From an uncultured Oscillospiraceae bacterium (GTDB lineage: Bacteria > Bacillota > Clostridia > Oscillospirales > Oscillospiraceae), in the NCBI GenBank assembly GCA_900763965.1, contig CAAFMG010000035.1, forward strand, positions 1 through 6,732: a DNA stretch of 6,732 bases, read 5' to 3'. The translations under genes were made by a program, and so were the position numbers. Positions 1 through 6,177 of this stretch are shown piece by piece (within the stretch, counting starts at the first letter, position 1; every line of letters starts with the position of its first letter). The notes under the pieces are model-generated. The model did no database searches. It was not told where the DNA came from and was given only the letters and a program-made list of their open reading frames with translations.

Positions 1-14
1 AATAAAATCAAATC

Positions 15-47
15 ATTTTCTGCCGGGGCGTGTACCTGGCAGAAAAT
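15..47. repeat. Perfect 10-bp inverted repeat of unknown role
   Basis: Bases 15-24 (ATTTTCTGCC) are perfectly complementary to 38-47, leaving a 13-base loop. The U-rich part of the stem lies on the outer 5' side and the A-rich part on the 3' side, the opposite of a normal intrinsic terminator, so I do not call it one. It is the first of four inverted repeats in the gene-free 200 bases at the left end. No coding sequence is supported in bases 1-200. Confidence 0.5.
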
Positions 48-72
48 ACATCTCAGGCCGTTAGTGTGCGAG

Positions 73-93
73 TTGTGCGCCATAGGCGCACAA
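73..93. repeat. Perfect 9-bp inverted repeat with 3-base loop
   Basis: TTGTGCGCC (73-81) and GGCGCACAA (85-93) form a perfect 9-bp stem with loop ATA. No U-run follows in either direction, so it is not an obvious terminator. It could be an intergenic palindromic repeat or a protein-binding dyad. An AAGGAG follows directly but no open frame of any length uses it. Confidence 0.5.
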
Positions 94-121
94 GGAGTGC
101 GCGCGGCGGACTGCAAAAATC

Positions 122-153
122 TGTCGGAAAACCCCGAATGGGGTTTTCCGACA
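122..153 (-). terminator. Probable terminator of the minus-strand yfmF-yfmH-lgt operon
   Basis: Bases 122-135 (TGTCGGAAAACCCC) and 140-153 form a perfect 14-bp stem with a 4-base loop. Read on the minus strand, the core has the intrinsic terminator shape AAAACCCC-loop-GGGGTTTT, and after the full stem comes GATTTTTGC. It lies about 50 bases beyond the lgt stop codon, after a second hairpin (159-194), so it is the natural end of this operon. Confidence 0.65.
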
Positions 154-158
154 CGCTC

Positions 159-194
159 GATCCCCCTGACAGATTTCACACTGTCAGGGGGATC
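159..194. terminator. 13-bp hairpin just after lgt, possible terminator in either direction
   Basis: GATCCCCCTGACA (159-171) and TGTCAGGGGGATC (182-194) form a perfect 13-bp stem with a 10-base loop. The stem starts 7 bases beyond the lgt stop codon on the minus strand. Its best U-run (TTTCTGTT) follows on the plus strand, so it may stop plus-strand transcription entering from the left, while the neighbouring hairpin at 122-153 stops lgt transcripts. Each of the two tandem hairpins therefore has its U-run on the outer side. Confidence 0.55.
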
Positions 195-200
195 TTTCTG

Positions 201-1085
201 TTATTCGTCAGGTTCCTTGGGTTCTTCTGTCTGGGTGCTTGCCTTCCTGGCAGCCACCTGATTGACCCACAGCTTTGCCGGGTCATGGGGACGGAAGCTC
301 AGCCAGATCAGCAGCAGGGAGGCTGCCAGGCAGGTCACGCCCGCCAGCACCTGGCTGACCCGGACAGGACCCCACCACAGGCTGTCCATCCGCAGGCCCT
401 CGATCATGTACCGGCCCAGGCCGTACCAGGCGGCGTAGTCCAGGGCAATCTGACCGTCATAGCGGCGCTTTTTGGACAGGTAGTGCAGCAGGAAGAAGCC
501 GCAGAAATTCCACAGGGATTCATACAGGAAGGTGGGATGGTAGTACTCCCAGGCCCCTGTCTGGGTATTGAACAGGCCCATGCGGAAGAAGCTGTCCGTA
601 GCTGCCCCAAAGGCTTCCCGGTTTACGAAGTTGCCCCAGCGGCCGATGAACTGACCGATGAGGAAGCCCAGCATGGTGATGTCCATCACCGCCGCCAGAC
701 GCACCTTTTTGATCCGGGCATACACCACCATGCCCACCATGGCACCGATGACACCGCCGTAAATGGCAAGGCCGCCGTTCCAGATGTACAGCACGGAGAC
801 AGGATCAGCAGCATACTCCTCCCAGCTGAACACGCAGTAGTAGATCCGGGCACAGATAATGGCAAAGGGGGTGATCCACAGCACCCCGTCCAGAATGTCA
901 TCCTCCGTCAGGCCGAATTCCTTGCTTCGGCGGGTGCTGTACATCGCCGCCAGGATCAGACCCACGGCAATGATCAAACCATACATGTGAATGGTCAGAG
1001 GCCCCAGCGTCAAAACCCGGGGCGGGTTCACCTCCAACCCCAGGAAGGGGAAGGAGATTACAGAGTAATTGGCAGGATTCATCAT
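201..1085 (-). CDS. lgt: Prolipoprotein diacylglyceryl transferase (Lgt)
   Basis: Lgt moves the diacylglyceryl group of phosphatidylglycerol onto the lipobox cysteine of prolipoproteins in the cytoplasmic membrane, the first step of lipoprotein maturation. The 294-residue product is of normal length and is a multi-pass membrane protein. The Lgt signature GRWGNFVNREAFG is at residues 148-160, HPTFLYES at 183-190, and EGLRMDSL at 229-236 holds the conserved arginine (R232). GGLAIYGG (104-111) has Tyr109 where E. coli Lgt has a functional His, a change I recall as usual in Gram-positive relatives. The C-terminal tail (about 275-294) is charged and acidic. The start abuts the upstream stop (TAAATG) with AGGAGG at 1096-1091. 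Two ATGs are adjacent; Met2 at 1082 has the better spacing (8 bases against 5), so the protein may be 293 residues. It is the last gene of a three-gene operon. Confidence 0.96.
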   Translation of the reverse strand: MMNPANYSVISFPFLGLEVNPPRVLTLGPLTIHMYGLIIAVGLILAAMYSTRRSKEFGLTEDDILDGVLWITPFAIICARIYYCVFSWEEYAADPVSVLYIWNGGLAIYGGVIGAMVGMVVYARIKKVRLAAVMDITMLGFLIGQFIGRWGNFVNREAFGAATDSFFRMGLFNTQTGAWEYYHPTFLYESLWNFCGFFLLHYLSKKRRYDGQIALDYAAWYGLGRYMIEGLRMDSLWWGPVRVSQVLAGVTCLAASLLLIWLSFRPHDPAKLWVNQVAARKASTQTEEPKEPDE

Positions 1086-2375
1086 TTATGCCTCCTCAGA
1101 ATCGTTCAGGGGACGGATCACCGACAGGCAGGCCCGCTCCGGGGTCACCACCCGGGCGATAAACGCCCCAATGGTCTCCTTTTCAATGCCCCGGCAGATC
1201 TCCGGGAACCGGAAATAGTCAAAGTCAGAAAGATGATAGGCGCACACCCGGAAACAGGTGGTGTCAAAGCTGTCCAGCTGCCGGATCCGGCGGCCCAGGG
1301 CACTGCGCTTCATCCGCAAAAAGCTGGTCTCGTCCAGCCCTTCTGCGGCAATTTCCCGGGCCCGCTCCAAAATGGCCGCCTGTACTGCCGCCGGGTCATC
1401 GCTGTCACCGGAGCAAAGCAGCATGGCGCAGCCGTCAATGGTCTCAAAGCCGCCGCCGAAGGAGGAATCAATCAGGCCCTGCTCATAGAGCTTCAGATAC
1501 AGCGGGGAGGACTCTCCAAACAGGGCCTCCGCCGCCAGATCCGCCACCATCTCCTGGCGGATGGCCTCGTCTCCCTTGCCCAGGGGCTCTGCCTTAAAGG
1601 CCAGGTTGAACATGGGCATGGCAACCTCCATGGTAACCGCCGTCTCCTGCCGGGGGCAGGTCATCTGCTCCAGGGGCAGGGGGTGCTTCTGTCCCACCGG
1701 ACGGGGCTCTGGCCCCAGTACCTCCAGGGCGATCCGGCGGACTTCCTCCGGATCTGCATCTCCCACCACGCACAGCAGCATATTGCCCGGGGCATAGAAG
1801 GCCCGGTGGCACAGGTGCAGGGTGTCGGCAGTGATCTTACGAATGGTGGACTGGGTGCCCAGAATGGGAACCCGGATGGGGTGCTGGGCGTACATGGCAA
1901 GCATCAGATTTTCAAAGATCACGCTGTCCGGGGCATCCTCGTTCATGCCGATCTCCTGGTCAATGATCCCCCGCTCCTTTTCCACCGTTTCCGGGGTGAA
2001 ATAGGGCGTGGAGACAAATTCCAGCAGCAGCCGCAGACAGGCATCAAAAGCCTCGGTACAGGAAAAATAGTAGGCGGTCATGTCATAGCTGGTAAAAGCA
2101 TTGGTCACGGCGCCCAGTGCGGCAAACTCCGCCGACACATCCCGGCCGCCGGGCATATCAAAGAGCTTGTGCTCCAAATAATGGGCAACACCGGCAGGAA
2201 CCTGATAGTCCTGTCCGTCCAGGGTAAATTCCGTGTGAATGGCGCCGTAGTCCGTGACAAAATAAGCCAGCTTCTTGGTAAAGCCCTCCCGCTTGACCAC
2301 AGCCACCTCCAGGCCGTTGGGCAGAGTCTCCCGGTAGCAGCATTCATCCAGCTCAGGATAGGAAACAGGGATCAT
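1086..2375 (-). CDS. yfmH: M16 family zinc metallopeptidase, YfmH-type (catalytic subunit)
   Basis: A 429-residue M16B-type peptidase (insulinase / mitochondrial processing peptidase superfamily). The inverted zinc motif HxxEH is intact as HYLEH at residues 65-69. The acidic stretch VEKERGIIDQEIGMNED (131-147) holds candidates for the third zinc ligand. The C-terminal half (from about 160) matches an M16 C-terminal domain, but where M16 partners carry an Arg...Tyr substrate-binding pair this protein has Tyr297 and Ser304 (segment LYEQGLIDSSF), so it probably needs the YfmF-like partner to complete its active site. Relatives in databases are named EF-P 5-aminopentanol modification-associated protein YfmH (ymfH in B. 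subtilis); the molecular role is uncertain and I cannot test it here. No signal peptide, so cytoplasmic. The start overlaps the yfmF stop by 4 bases (ATGA) and has GAAAGGAG at 2390-2383, implying translational coupling. Confidence 0.9.
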   Translation of the reverse strand: MIPVSYPELDECCYRETLPNGLEVAVVKREGFTKKLAYFVTDYGAIHTEFTLDGQDYQVPAGVAHYLEHKLFDMPGGRDVSAEFAALGAVTNAFTSYDMTAYYFSCTEAFDACLRLLLEFVSTPYFTPETVEKERGIIDQEIGMNEDAPDSVIFENLMLAMYAQHPIRVPILGTQSTIRKITADTLHLCHRAFYAPGNMLLCVVGDADPEEVRRIALEVLGPEPRPVGQKHPLPLEQMTCPRQETAVTMEVAMPMFNLAFKAEPLGKGDEAIRQEMVADLAAEALFGESSPLYLKLYEQGLIDSSFGGGFETIDGCAMLLCSGDSDDPAAVQAAILERAREIAAEGLDETSFLRMKRSALGRRIRQLDSFDTTCFRVCAYHLSDFDYFRFPEICRGIEKETIGAFIARVVTPERACLSVIRPLNDSEEA

Positions 2376-3637
2376 TGGTCCGCTCCTTTCAGGAAAAAGG
2401 TGGTGTGCAGCTGCAAGCTCCTGGCGGCAGCCACCACGTCCTCCATGGTCACCGCCTCCACTGCCTGCATATACTGCTGAGGGGTCATGCCCATGCCGCT
2501 GAGGGCGGCGGTGGCATAGTAGCCTTCAATGGCGCTGGGGGAATCGTGGGTGGCCCGCAGGCCGGACAGCAGCGCCTGCCGGGCAGCCGTCAGCTCCTCC
2601 TGGGTGATCTGCCCCTGGCGGCATTTTTCCAGCTGATTGCGCACCTCTTGGGCCGTCAGCGCTTCCTTGTCAAAGTCAATGCCCGCCGATACGGTCACAA
2701 TGCCCTTGGAGCCGTAGTAGCCGGAACCAATGGAATAGCACAGGGACATCTGTTCCCGGATCACCATAAACAGCTTGCTGGTCATCCCTGCGCCAAAGAG
2801 GGTGTTGAGCACCTGCATGGCAGGAAATTCCGGGTCCCGGTTGGTAATGGGGGTGGTAAAGCCCATGCACAGCTTGCCCTGAGAGACCTCCATAGCTTCC
2901 GACAAAGTCTGCCCCGGGCAGCTGTGGAAGCCGGTCTGGGGAAGCCGGGGGCTAGGTGCCCGATCCAGCCGGGCCAGCAGCGGCCGAAGCAGCTGGGCAA
3001 CCTGCTCCGGCTGGGCGCTGCCCACATAGAACAGCTCTATGGGGCTTTCCCGGAGGATCTTCCGATAGTGCCGATACAGCACGACCGGGTCAATATCCGC
3101 CACCTGCCGGGGCTCTCCCAGCCGGGACAGACCGAAGGAGTCCTCCCGGCACATGGCCCGCAGCAGGCACTTCATGGCGTATGCCCGCTTGTCGTTCAGC
3201 TCGGACTCTATGGCGGAAATCAGGTTCTTCTTTTCGCTCTCCACAAAGGCAGGCAGGAACCCGCCCTTTTCCAGGGGAGATTCCAGAAGCAGCTCCTCCA
3301 GAAATGCCATCATCGGCTCCAGCACCCGGTCTCCCGGCAGGGCAAACCGGTCATCCATAAAGCCGCAGTACAGGCCGGTGGTCTGATAGTCTCCCACCCG
3401 GCGAACCACCGGGCTGACGGATGCGCCGTACAACTCATCCAGCCGCTGGGTGATGGTGCGGATATCCGGGTGGGCCTGGGTGCCCCGCAGCAGCACCGCA
3501 GGCAGCAGGGCATTCATGGCATTTTCCTCCGCCTGCATGGGGCGGATCAGCTGTAGGCTGAGACAGCCCTGCTTGAACCGGGGATCCCGGCAGCACCGCA
3601 GGGTGATCTCAGGAAATAAAGGTATGGTTTGAATCAT
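2372..3637 (-). CDS. yfmF: M16 peptidase-like protein, YfmF-type (non-catalytic subunit)
   Basis: A 421-residue M16-fold protein with no HxxEH. The region where it would lie (about residues 45-72, with LRGTQAHPDIRTITQRLDEL) has no zinc ligands, so it should not be a protease alone. The C-terminal M16 domain is well kept: GAGMTSKLFMVIREQ and SLCYSIGSGYYGS (about 282-310), with Arg294 and Tyr301 matching the R/Y pair that M16B partner subunits give to a shared active site. Together with the downstream HxxEH protein this is the classic active/inactive heterodimer arrangement. The family name in databases is EF-P 5-aminopentanol modification-associated protein YfmF. It is the first gene of the operon. 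The ATG at 3637 has AGGAGA at 3647-3642 close upstream, and a TATAAT promoter element lies about 115 bases upstream. No signal peptide is seen. Confidence 0.87.
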   Translation of the reverse strand: MIQTIPLFPEITLRCCRDPRFKQGCLSLQLIRPMQAEENAMNALLPAVLLRGTQAHPDIRTITQRLDELYGASVSPVVRRVGDYQTTGLYCGFMDDRFALPGDRVLEPMMAFLEELLLESPLEKGGFLPAFVESEKKNLISAIESELNDKRAYAMKCLLRAMCREDSFGLSRLGEPRQVADIDPVVLYRHYRKILRESPIELFYVGSAQPEQVAQLLRPLLARLDRAPSPRLPQTGFHSCPGQTLSEAMEVSQGKLCMGFTTPITNRDPEFPAMQVLNTLFGAGMTSKLFMVIREQMSLCYSIGSGYYGSKGIVTVSAGIDFDKEALTAQEVRNQLEKCRQGQITQEELTAARQALLSGLRATHDSPSAIEGYYATAALSGMGMTPQQYMQAVEAVTMEDVVAAARSLQLHTTFFLKGADQ

Positions 3638-3744
3638 GGGCTCTCCTAACGTATATTATCCTCTCCTGCCCCCCGGCAGGGCCGCCGGAAAAGCAGGGTG
3701 TTCTTTGGGAAAGCTCCCCCGGGCCCCAGGCCCGCAGGGTGCTA
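3638..3744 (-). promoter_or_regulatory. GC-rich structured leader of the yfmF operon
   Basis: If transcription starts about 7 bases after the TATAAT at 3756-3751, the operon has a 5' leader of about 105 bases. It holds a 6-bp hairpin (CGGGCC 3720-3725 with GGCCCG 3729-3734) and a two-tier hairpin (CCTGC 3665-3669 with GCAGG 3693-3697 outside, CCGGC 3673-3677 with GCCGG 3684-3688 inside). The ribosome binding site (3647-3642) lies outside both. I recognise no riboswitch or T-box motif, and no U-run follows the hairpins. Confidence 0.35.
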
Positions 3745-3750
3745 CCCCGT

Positions 3751-3779
3751 ATTATATACCAAAGATTTCAAAATAGGAA
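3751..3779 (-). promoter_or_regulatory. Probable promoter of the yfmF-yfmH-lgt operon
   Basis: On the minus strand there is a perfect TATAAT at 3756-3751 in the context TGGTATATAAT. The -35 region 17 bases upstream (TTCCTA) is poor, so recognition may depend on the -10 element and the AT-rich upstream DNA. It is divergent from the prmA promoter, with about 53 bases of AT-rich sequence between this -10 and the prmA -35. Confidence 0.55.
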
Positions 3780-3809
3780 GTGGTACACAAAAAATTAAGA
3801 CTTTTTCCG

Positions 3810-3838
3810 TTGCCATTTTTCCCATTTTGCGATAGAAT
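3810..3838 (+). promoter_or_regulatory. Sigma-A-type promoter of prmA
   Basis: TTGCCA at 3810-3815 and TAGAAT at 3833-3838 are separated by exactly 17 bases, each one base from consensus. The predicted start is near 3845, giving a leader of about 30 bases before the AGGAGG of prmA. Confidence 0.75.
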
Positions 3839-3873
3839 AGAGATTGGATTTGTATGTACAGGAGGATGCAGTC

Positions 3874-4806
3874 ATGGCTTGGCTGGAAATCACCATTGAA
3901 ACCACTTCAAAAAAAATTGATCACGCCGTCACCAATCTGACGGCCCACGGATTTTCCGATCTGGTCATTGAGGATCAGGAGGAATTTGAGACTTTCCTGG
4001 AGGACAACCGTGCCTACTGGGATTATATTGACGAGGATCTTCAGCAGAAGCTCCAGGGCCTGTCCCGGATCAAGCTGTATCTGGAGGACTCCGACACCCA
4101 AGGCATGGCCCATCTGGAAGGTGTGCTGAACCAGCTGGGCCTCAGTGCCAAGATCGCCCCCCTGCCGGAAACCAACTGGGAGGAAAGCTGGAAGGACAAC
4201 TACCCGCCCCAGCCCATTGGTGAAAAGATCGTGATCCTGCCCTACTGGCTGGCAGGAACGGAAGGAGATCGCCTCAGCGTGATCCTGGATCCCGGCCTGA
4301 CCTTCGGCACCGGTGCCCACCCTTCTACCCAGATGGTCATTGAGACCATGGAGCAGGTGGTCAAGCCCGGCTTCCGCTGTCTGGATCTGGGAAGCGGCAG
4401 CGGCATTCTCTCCATCACCGCCCTGCGCCTGGGGGCAGAAAGTGCCATCGGCGTGGACATCGACCCCAAGGCCGAGGACATTGCCCGGGAGAACGCCGCC
4501 TACAATGACTTCTGCGCCCCGGCCTTCACCGCCCTGACCGGCAACGTCACTGAGGACACCGCCCTGATGGAGCAGCTGGCCGCCCAGGAATACGACCTGG
4601 TGCTGGTGAACATCGTGGCCGATGTGATCATCGGTCTTGCCCCATACCTGCCCCATTTCCTCACGGAAAAGAGCACCCTGATCCTGTCCGGCATTCTGGA
4701 TATCCGGCTGCCGGATGTGCTGGAAGCCCTGGAGCAAGCCGGTCTTGCCGTGGTTTCCATCCGGGAAAAAGAGGACTGGCGCTGTGTCCGCGCCTGCCGC
4801 AAGTAA
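3874..4806 (+). CDS. prmA: Ribosomal protein L11 methyltransferase (PrmA)
   Basis: PrmA uses S-adenosylmethionine to methylate ribosomal protein L11 in the cytoplasm. The 310-residue length is typical. The N-terminal part (about 1-100) is the L11-recognition domain, followed by the linker motif NWEESWK (101-107). LDPGLTFGTGAHPST (138-152) is the strongly conserved PrmA segment. The class I methyltransferase core has DLGSGSGILS (171-180), GVDIDP (193-198), NIVADVI (246-252, the NI-A catalytic-loop type) and LSGIL (271-275). The C-terminus EDWRCVRACRK fits the family ending. I chose ATG 3874 because AGGAGG (3860-3865) sits 8 bases upstream; an in-frame TTG at 3844 lies at the predicted transcription start and has no ribosome binding site. 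The next gene follows after 21 bases. In many Firmicutes rsmE follows prmA; it does not here. Confidence 0.96.
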   Translation: MAWLEITIETTSKKIDHAVTNLTAHGFSDLVIEDQEEFETFLEDNRAYWDYIDEDLQQKLQGLSRIKLYLEDSDTQGMAHLEGVLNQLGLSAKIAPLPETNWEESWKDNYPPQPIGEKIVILPYWLAGTEGDRLSVILDPGLTFGTGAHPSTQMVIETMEQVVKPGFRCLDLGSGSGILSITALRLGAESAIGVDIDPKAEDIARENAAYNDFCAPAFTALTGNVTEDTALMEQLAAQEYDLVLVNIVADVIIGLAPYLPHFLTEKSTLILSGILDIRLPDVLEALEQAGLAVVSIREKEDWRCVRACRK

Positions 4807-4827
4807 TCACCCCCAAAGGAGCAACCT

Positions 4828-5946
4828 ATGAGAATTCCCTATCGCACCCAGCGGCGATTGCACCGTCTGGGCATTGTACTTCTGATTTTGCTGCTGCTGT
4901 TTATCATCGCCTGGTTCTGCAGCGTTATCTTCCTGGAGCGCTATGTGGTCTACACCCGGGAAGGGGCCATGCTGGATCTGTCCGTGTCCGCCAATGACCT
5001 GGTGGGCGAGGTGGCCACGCCCCCTGTGGTCAAGACCAATATCTCCATCTTCTTCAATGAAGGTGCCGATGCCATTGACCTGTCCGGCGAACTGACCCAG
5101 CTGGACGGCTACTTCATCGACATTGACGATCTGAAAACCAGTCTTGGGGATGTCAAGAACCTGCTGGAGCCTTTGAAGGCCGGTACGGCCATTATGATCG
5201 ACCTGAAGGGCGGCTATGGCTCCACCTACTACAGCTCCACCCTGCCGGGGATCCTGACCTCCTCCGAGGTCAGCGTAGCGGCGGTGGATGAGCTGATCGG
5301 CTATATGAACGAGAAAAAGTTCTACACCATCGCCCGGATCTCCGCCCTGCGGGACTATAACTACGGTCTGAACCATGTTTCCAGCGGTCTGATGCACGTC
5401 AACGGCCTGGGTCTGTGGCCCGATGAGGGTCACTGCTACTGGCTGGATCCCACCAAGGAGGATACCATCAACTGGATCACCACCGTGGTCAAGGAGATCA
5501 AGAACATGGGCTTCAACGAGGTGGTATTGACGGATTTTCGCTTCCCGGATACGGATAAGATCCGCTTTGATGGAGACAAGGATGCCGCCCTGGCCGAAGC
5601 CGCCGCAAGACTGCTCAATGCCTGCGGCTCCAAGGACTTTGCCGTTTCCTTCCAGGTTCCCAAGGCCGAGTTTGCCCTGCCGGAGGGCCGGAGCAGAATG
5701 TATCTGGGAAATATTTCCGCAACCAATATCAGTATGGCCGCCGCCAAGGCAGAGGAATCCATCTCAGATCCGGAAATTCGCCTGGTGTTCATTGCCGAAA
5801 CCAACGACAGCCGGTTCAGCAACTACAGCTGCCTGCGCCCCATCACCACCTCCACCGCCATGGAGGCCCAAAAGGCCGTCATCGCCGCCCAAAAGGCCCA
5901 GGAGGAAGCCGAAAACAAAAAGAACTCCGGCGGACGATACAATTAA
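4828..5946 (+). CDS. Membrane-anchored putative glycoside hydrolase-like protein (DUF4015-like)
   Basis: A 372-residue protein with a basic N-terminus (RTQRRLHR), one hydrophobic segment at about 14-36 that looks like an uncleaved signal anchor, and an extracytoplasmic domain. The body resembles the putative glycoside hydrolase family DUF4015, a TIM-barrel type: a strand AIMIDLKGG (121-129), YTIARISALRDYNYG (166-180), a WLDPTKEDTINWITTVVKEI helix-entry segment (205-224), and GFNEVVLTDFRFP (228-240). The last matches the family pattern GFDEIQFDYIRFP, with Asp236 a candidate catalytic or binding residue. The C-terminal tail (about 345-366) is rich in Ala, Gln, Glu and Lys and probably helical. 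The substrate is unknown; a wall or exopolysaccharide target is inference. AAAGGA at 4815-4820 precedes the ATG. It shares the prmA transcript and ends at a strong terminator. Confidence 0.75.
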   Translation: MRIPYRTQRRLHRLGIVLLILLLLFIIAWFCSVIFLERYVVYTREGAMLDLSVSANDLVGEVATPPVVKTNISIFFNEGADAIDLSGELTQLDGYFIDIDDLKTSLGDVKNLLEPLKAGTAIMIDLKGGYGSTYYSSTLPGILTSSEVSVAAVDELIGYMNEKKFYTIARISALRDYNYGLNHVSSGLMHVNGLGLWPDEGHCYWLDPTKEDTINWITTVVKEIKNMGFNEVVLTDFRFPDTDKIRFDGDKDAALAEAAARLLNACGSKDFAVSFQVPKAEFALPEGRSRMYLGNISATNISMAAAKAEESISDPEIRLVFIAETNDSRFSNYSCLRPITTSTAMEAQKAVIAAQKAQEEAENKKNSGGRYN

Positions 5947-5954
5947 CACAAATA

Positions 5955-5997
5955 AAAAGGTCTGCTGCACGGATCCATCCCTTGCAGCAGACCTTTT
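5955..5997 (+). terminator. Strong intrinsic terminator of the prmA operon
   Basis: AAAAGGTCTGCTGCA (5955-5969) pairs perfectly with 5983-5997 over 15 bp, with a 13-base loop. It ends in TTTT and is followed by CTCATTTTG, starting 8 bases after the upstream stop codon. The A-run on the left means it could also work on the minus strand. Confidence 0.9.
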
Positions 5998-6064
5998 CTC
6001 ATTTTGTTGCAGCAAATCCAGCAGTACACCCCCCTGTGGCGCATCGAAACCCCCGCCCAAGAAA

Positions 6065-6113
6065 CAACACCCCGGGACACGACCATTATGGGTCATGCTC
6101 CGGGTTTGTGTTG
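6065..6113. repeat. Long imperfect hairpin upstream of the toxin gene
   Basis: Three stacked arms pair: CAACAC (6065-6070) with GTGTTG (6108-6113), CCCGG (6071-6075) with CCGGG (6100-6104), and GACC (6081-6084) with GGTC (6091-6094), with small internal loops and a TTT bulge at 6105-6107. Its right end overlaps one candidate -35 of the toxin promoter. It may insulate the toxin from upstream transcription, but no good U-run follows. Bases 5998-6064 hold nothing else I can name. Confidence 0.45.
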
Positions 6114-6146
6114 CATTTTGTCAAAATGTATGCTATGCTGTAAATG
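6111..6146 (+). promoter_or_regulatory. Candidate promoter of the toxin mRNA
   Basis: Two overlapping choices exist. TTGTCA (6118-6123), 17 bases, TAAATG (6141-6146) has a good -35 and weak -10. TTGCAT (6111-6116), 17 bases, TATGCT (6134-6139) has an extended TGC before the -10. The predicted start is about 6146-6153, at the first bases of the left inverted-repeat arm. The promoter is clearly weaker than that of the facing antisense RNA, as expected for a toxin/antitoxin pair. Confidence 0.5.
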
Positions 6147-6177
6147 GTACTACCAGTACCCCGGTAGGCGGTCCCCC
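6146..6177 (+). repeat. Left arm of inverted repeat flanking the toxin gene
   Basis: GGTACTACCAGTA (6146-6158) and GGCGGTCCCCC (6167-6177) are each perfectly repeated in inverted orientation at 6389-6401 and 6377-6387. The spacer between the two blocks is 8 bases here and 1 base in the right arm. GGTACT-ACC-AGTACC (6146-6160) is also a small dyad by itself, so it could be a hairpin in RNA or an operator in DNA. Confidence 0.8.

Noticed and set aside
1..200. CRISPR array or rRNA fragment in the left gene-free end
   Set aside because: The repeats are unrelated palindromes, not regularly spaced direct repeats, and no rRNA sequence is recognised.
30..2480. Very long plus-strand open frame (over 800 codons) opposite lgt and yfmH
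   Set aside because: It is antisense to two genes with clear family motifs, its composition is rich in His, Gln and Gly without any domain, and it has no ribosome binding site. It is a by-product of GC-rich codon bias.
2375..3556. Plus-strand open frame opposite yfmF
   Set aside because: It is the mirror of a motif-bearing M16 gene, and the low-complexity His/Gln/Gly composition is typical of shadow frames.
3844..3873. TTG start ten codons upstream for prmA
   Set aside because: It coincides with the predicted transcription start, lacks a ribosome binding site, and would place the real AGGAGG inside the coding sequence. ATG 3874 gives the usual PrmA N-terminus.
3907..4737. Minus-strand open frame opposite prmA
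   Set aside because: prmA on the plus strand carries all family motifs, a promoter and a ribosome binding site; the opposite frame has none.
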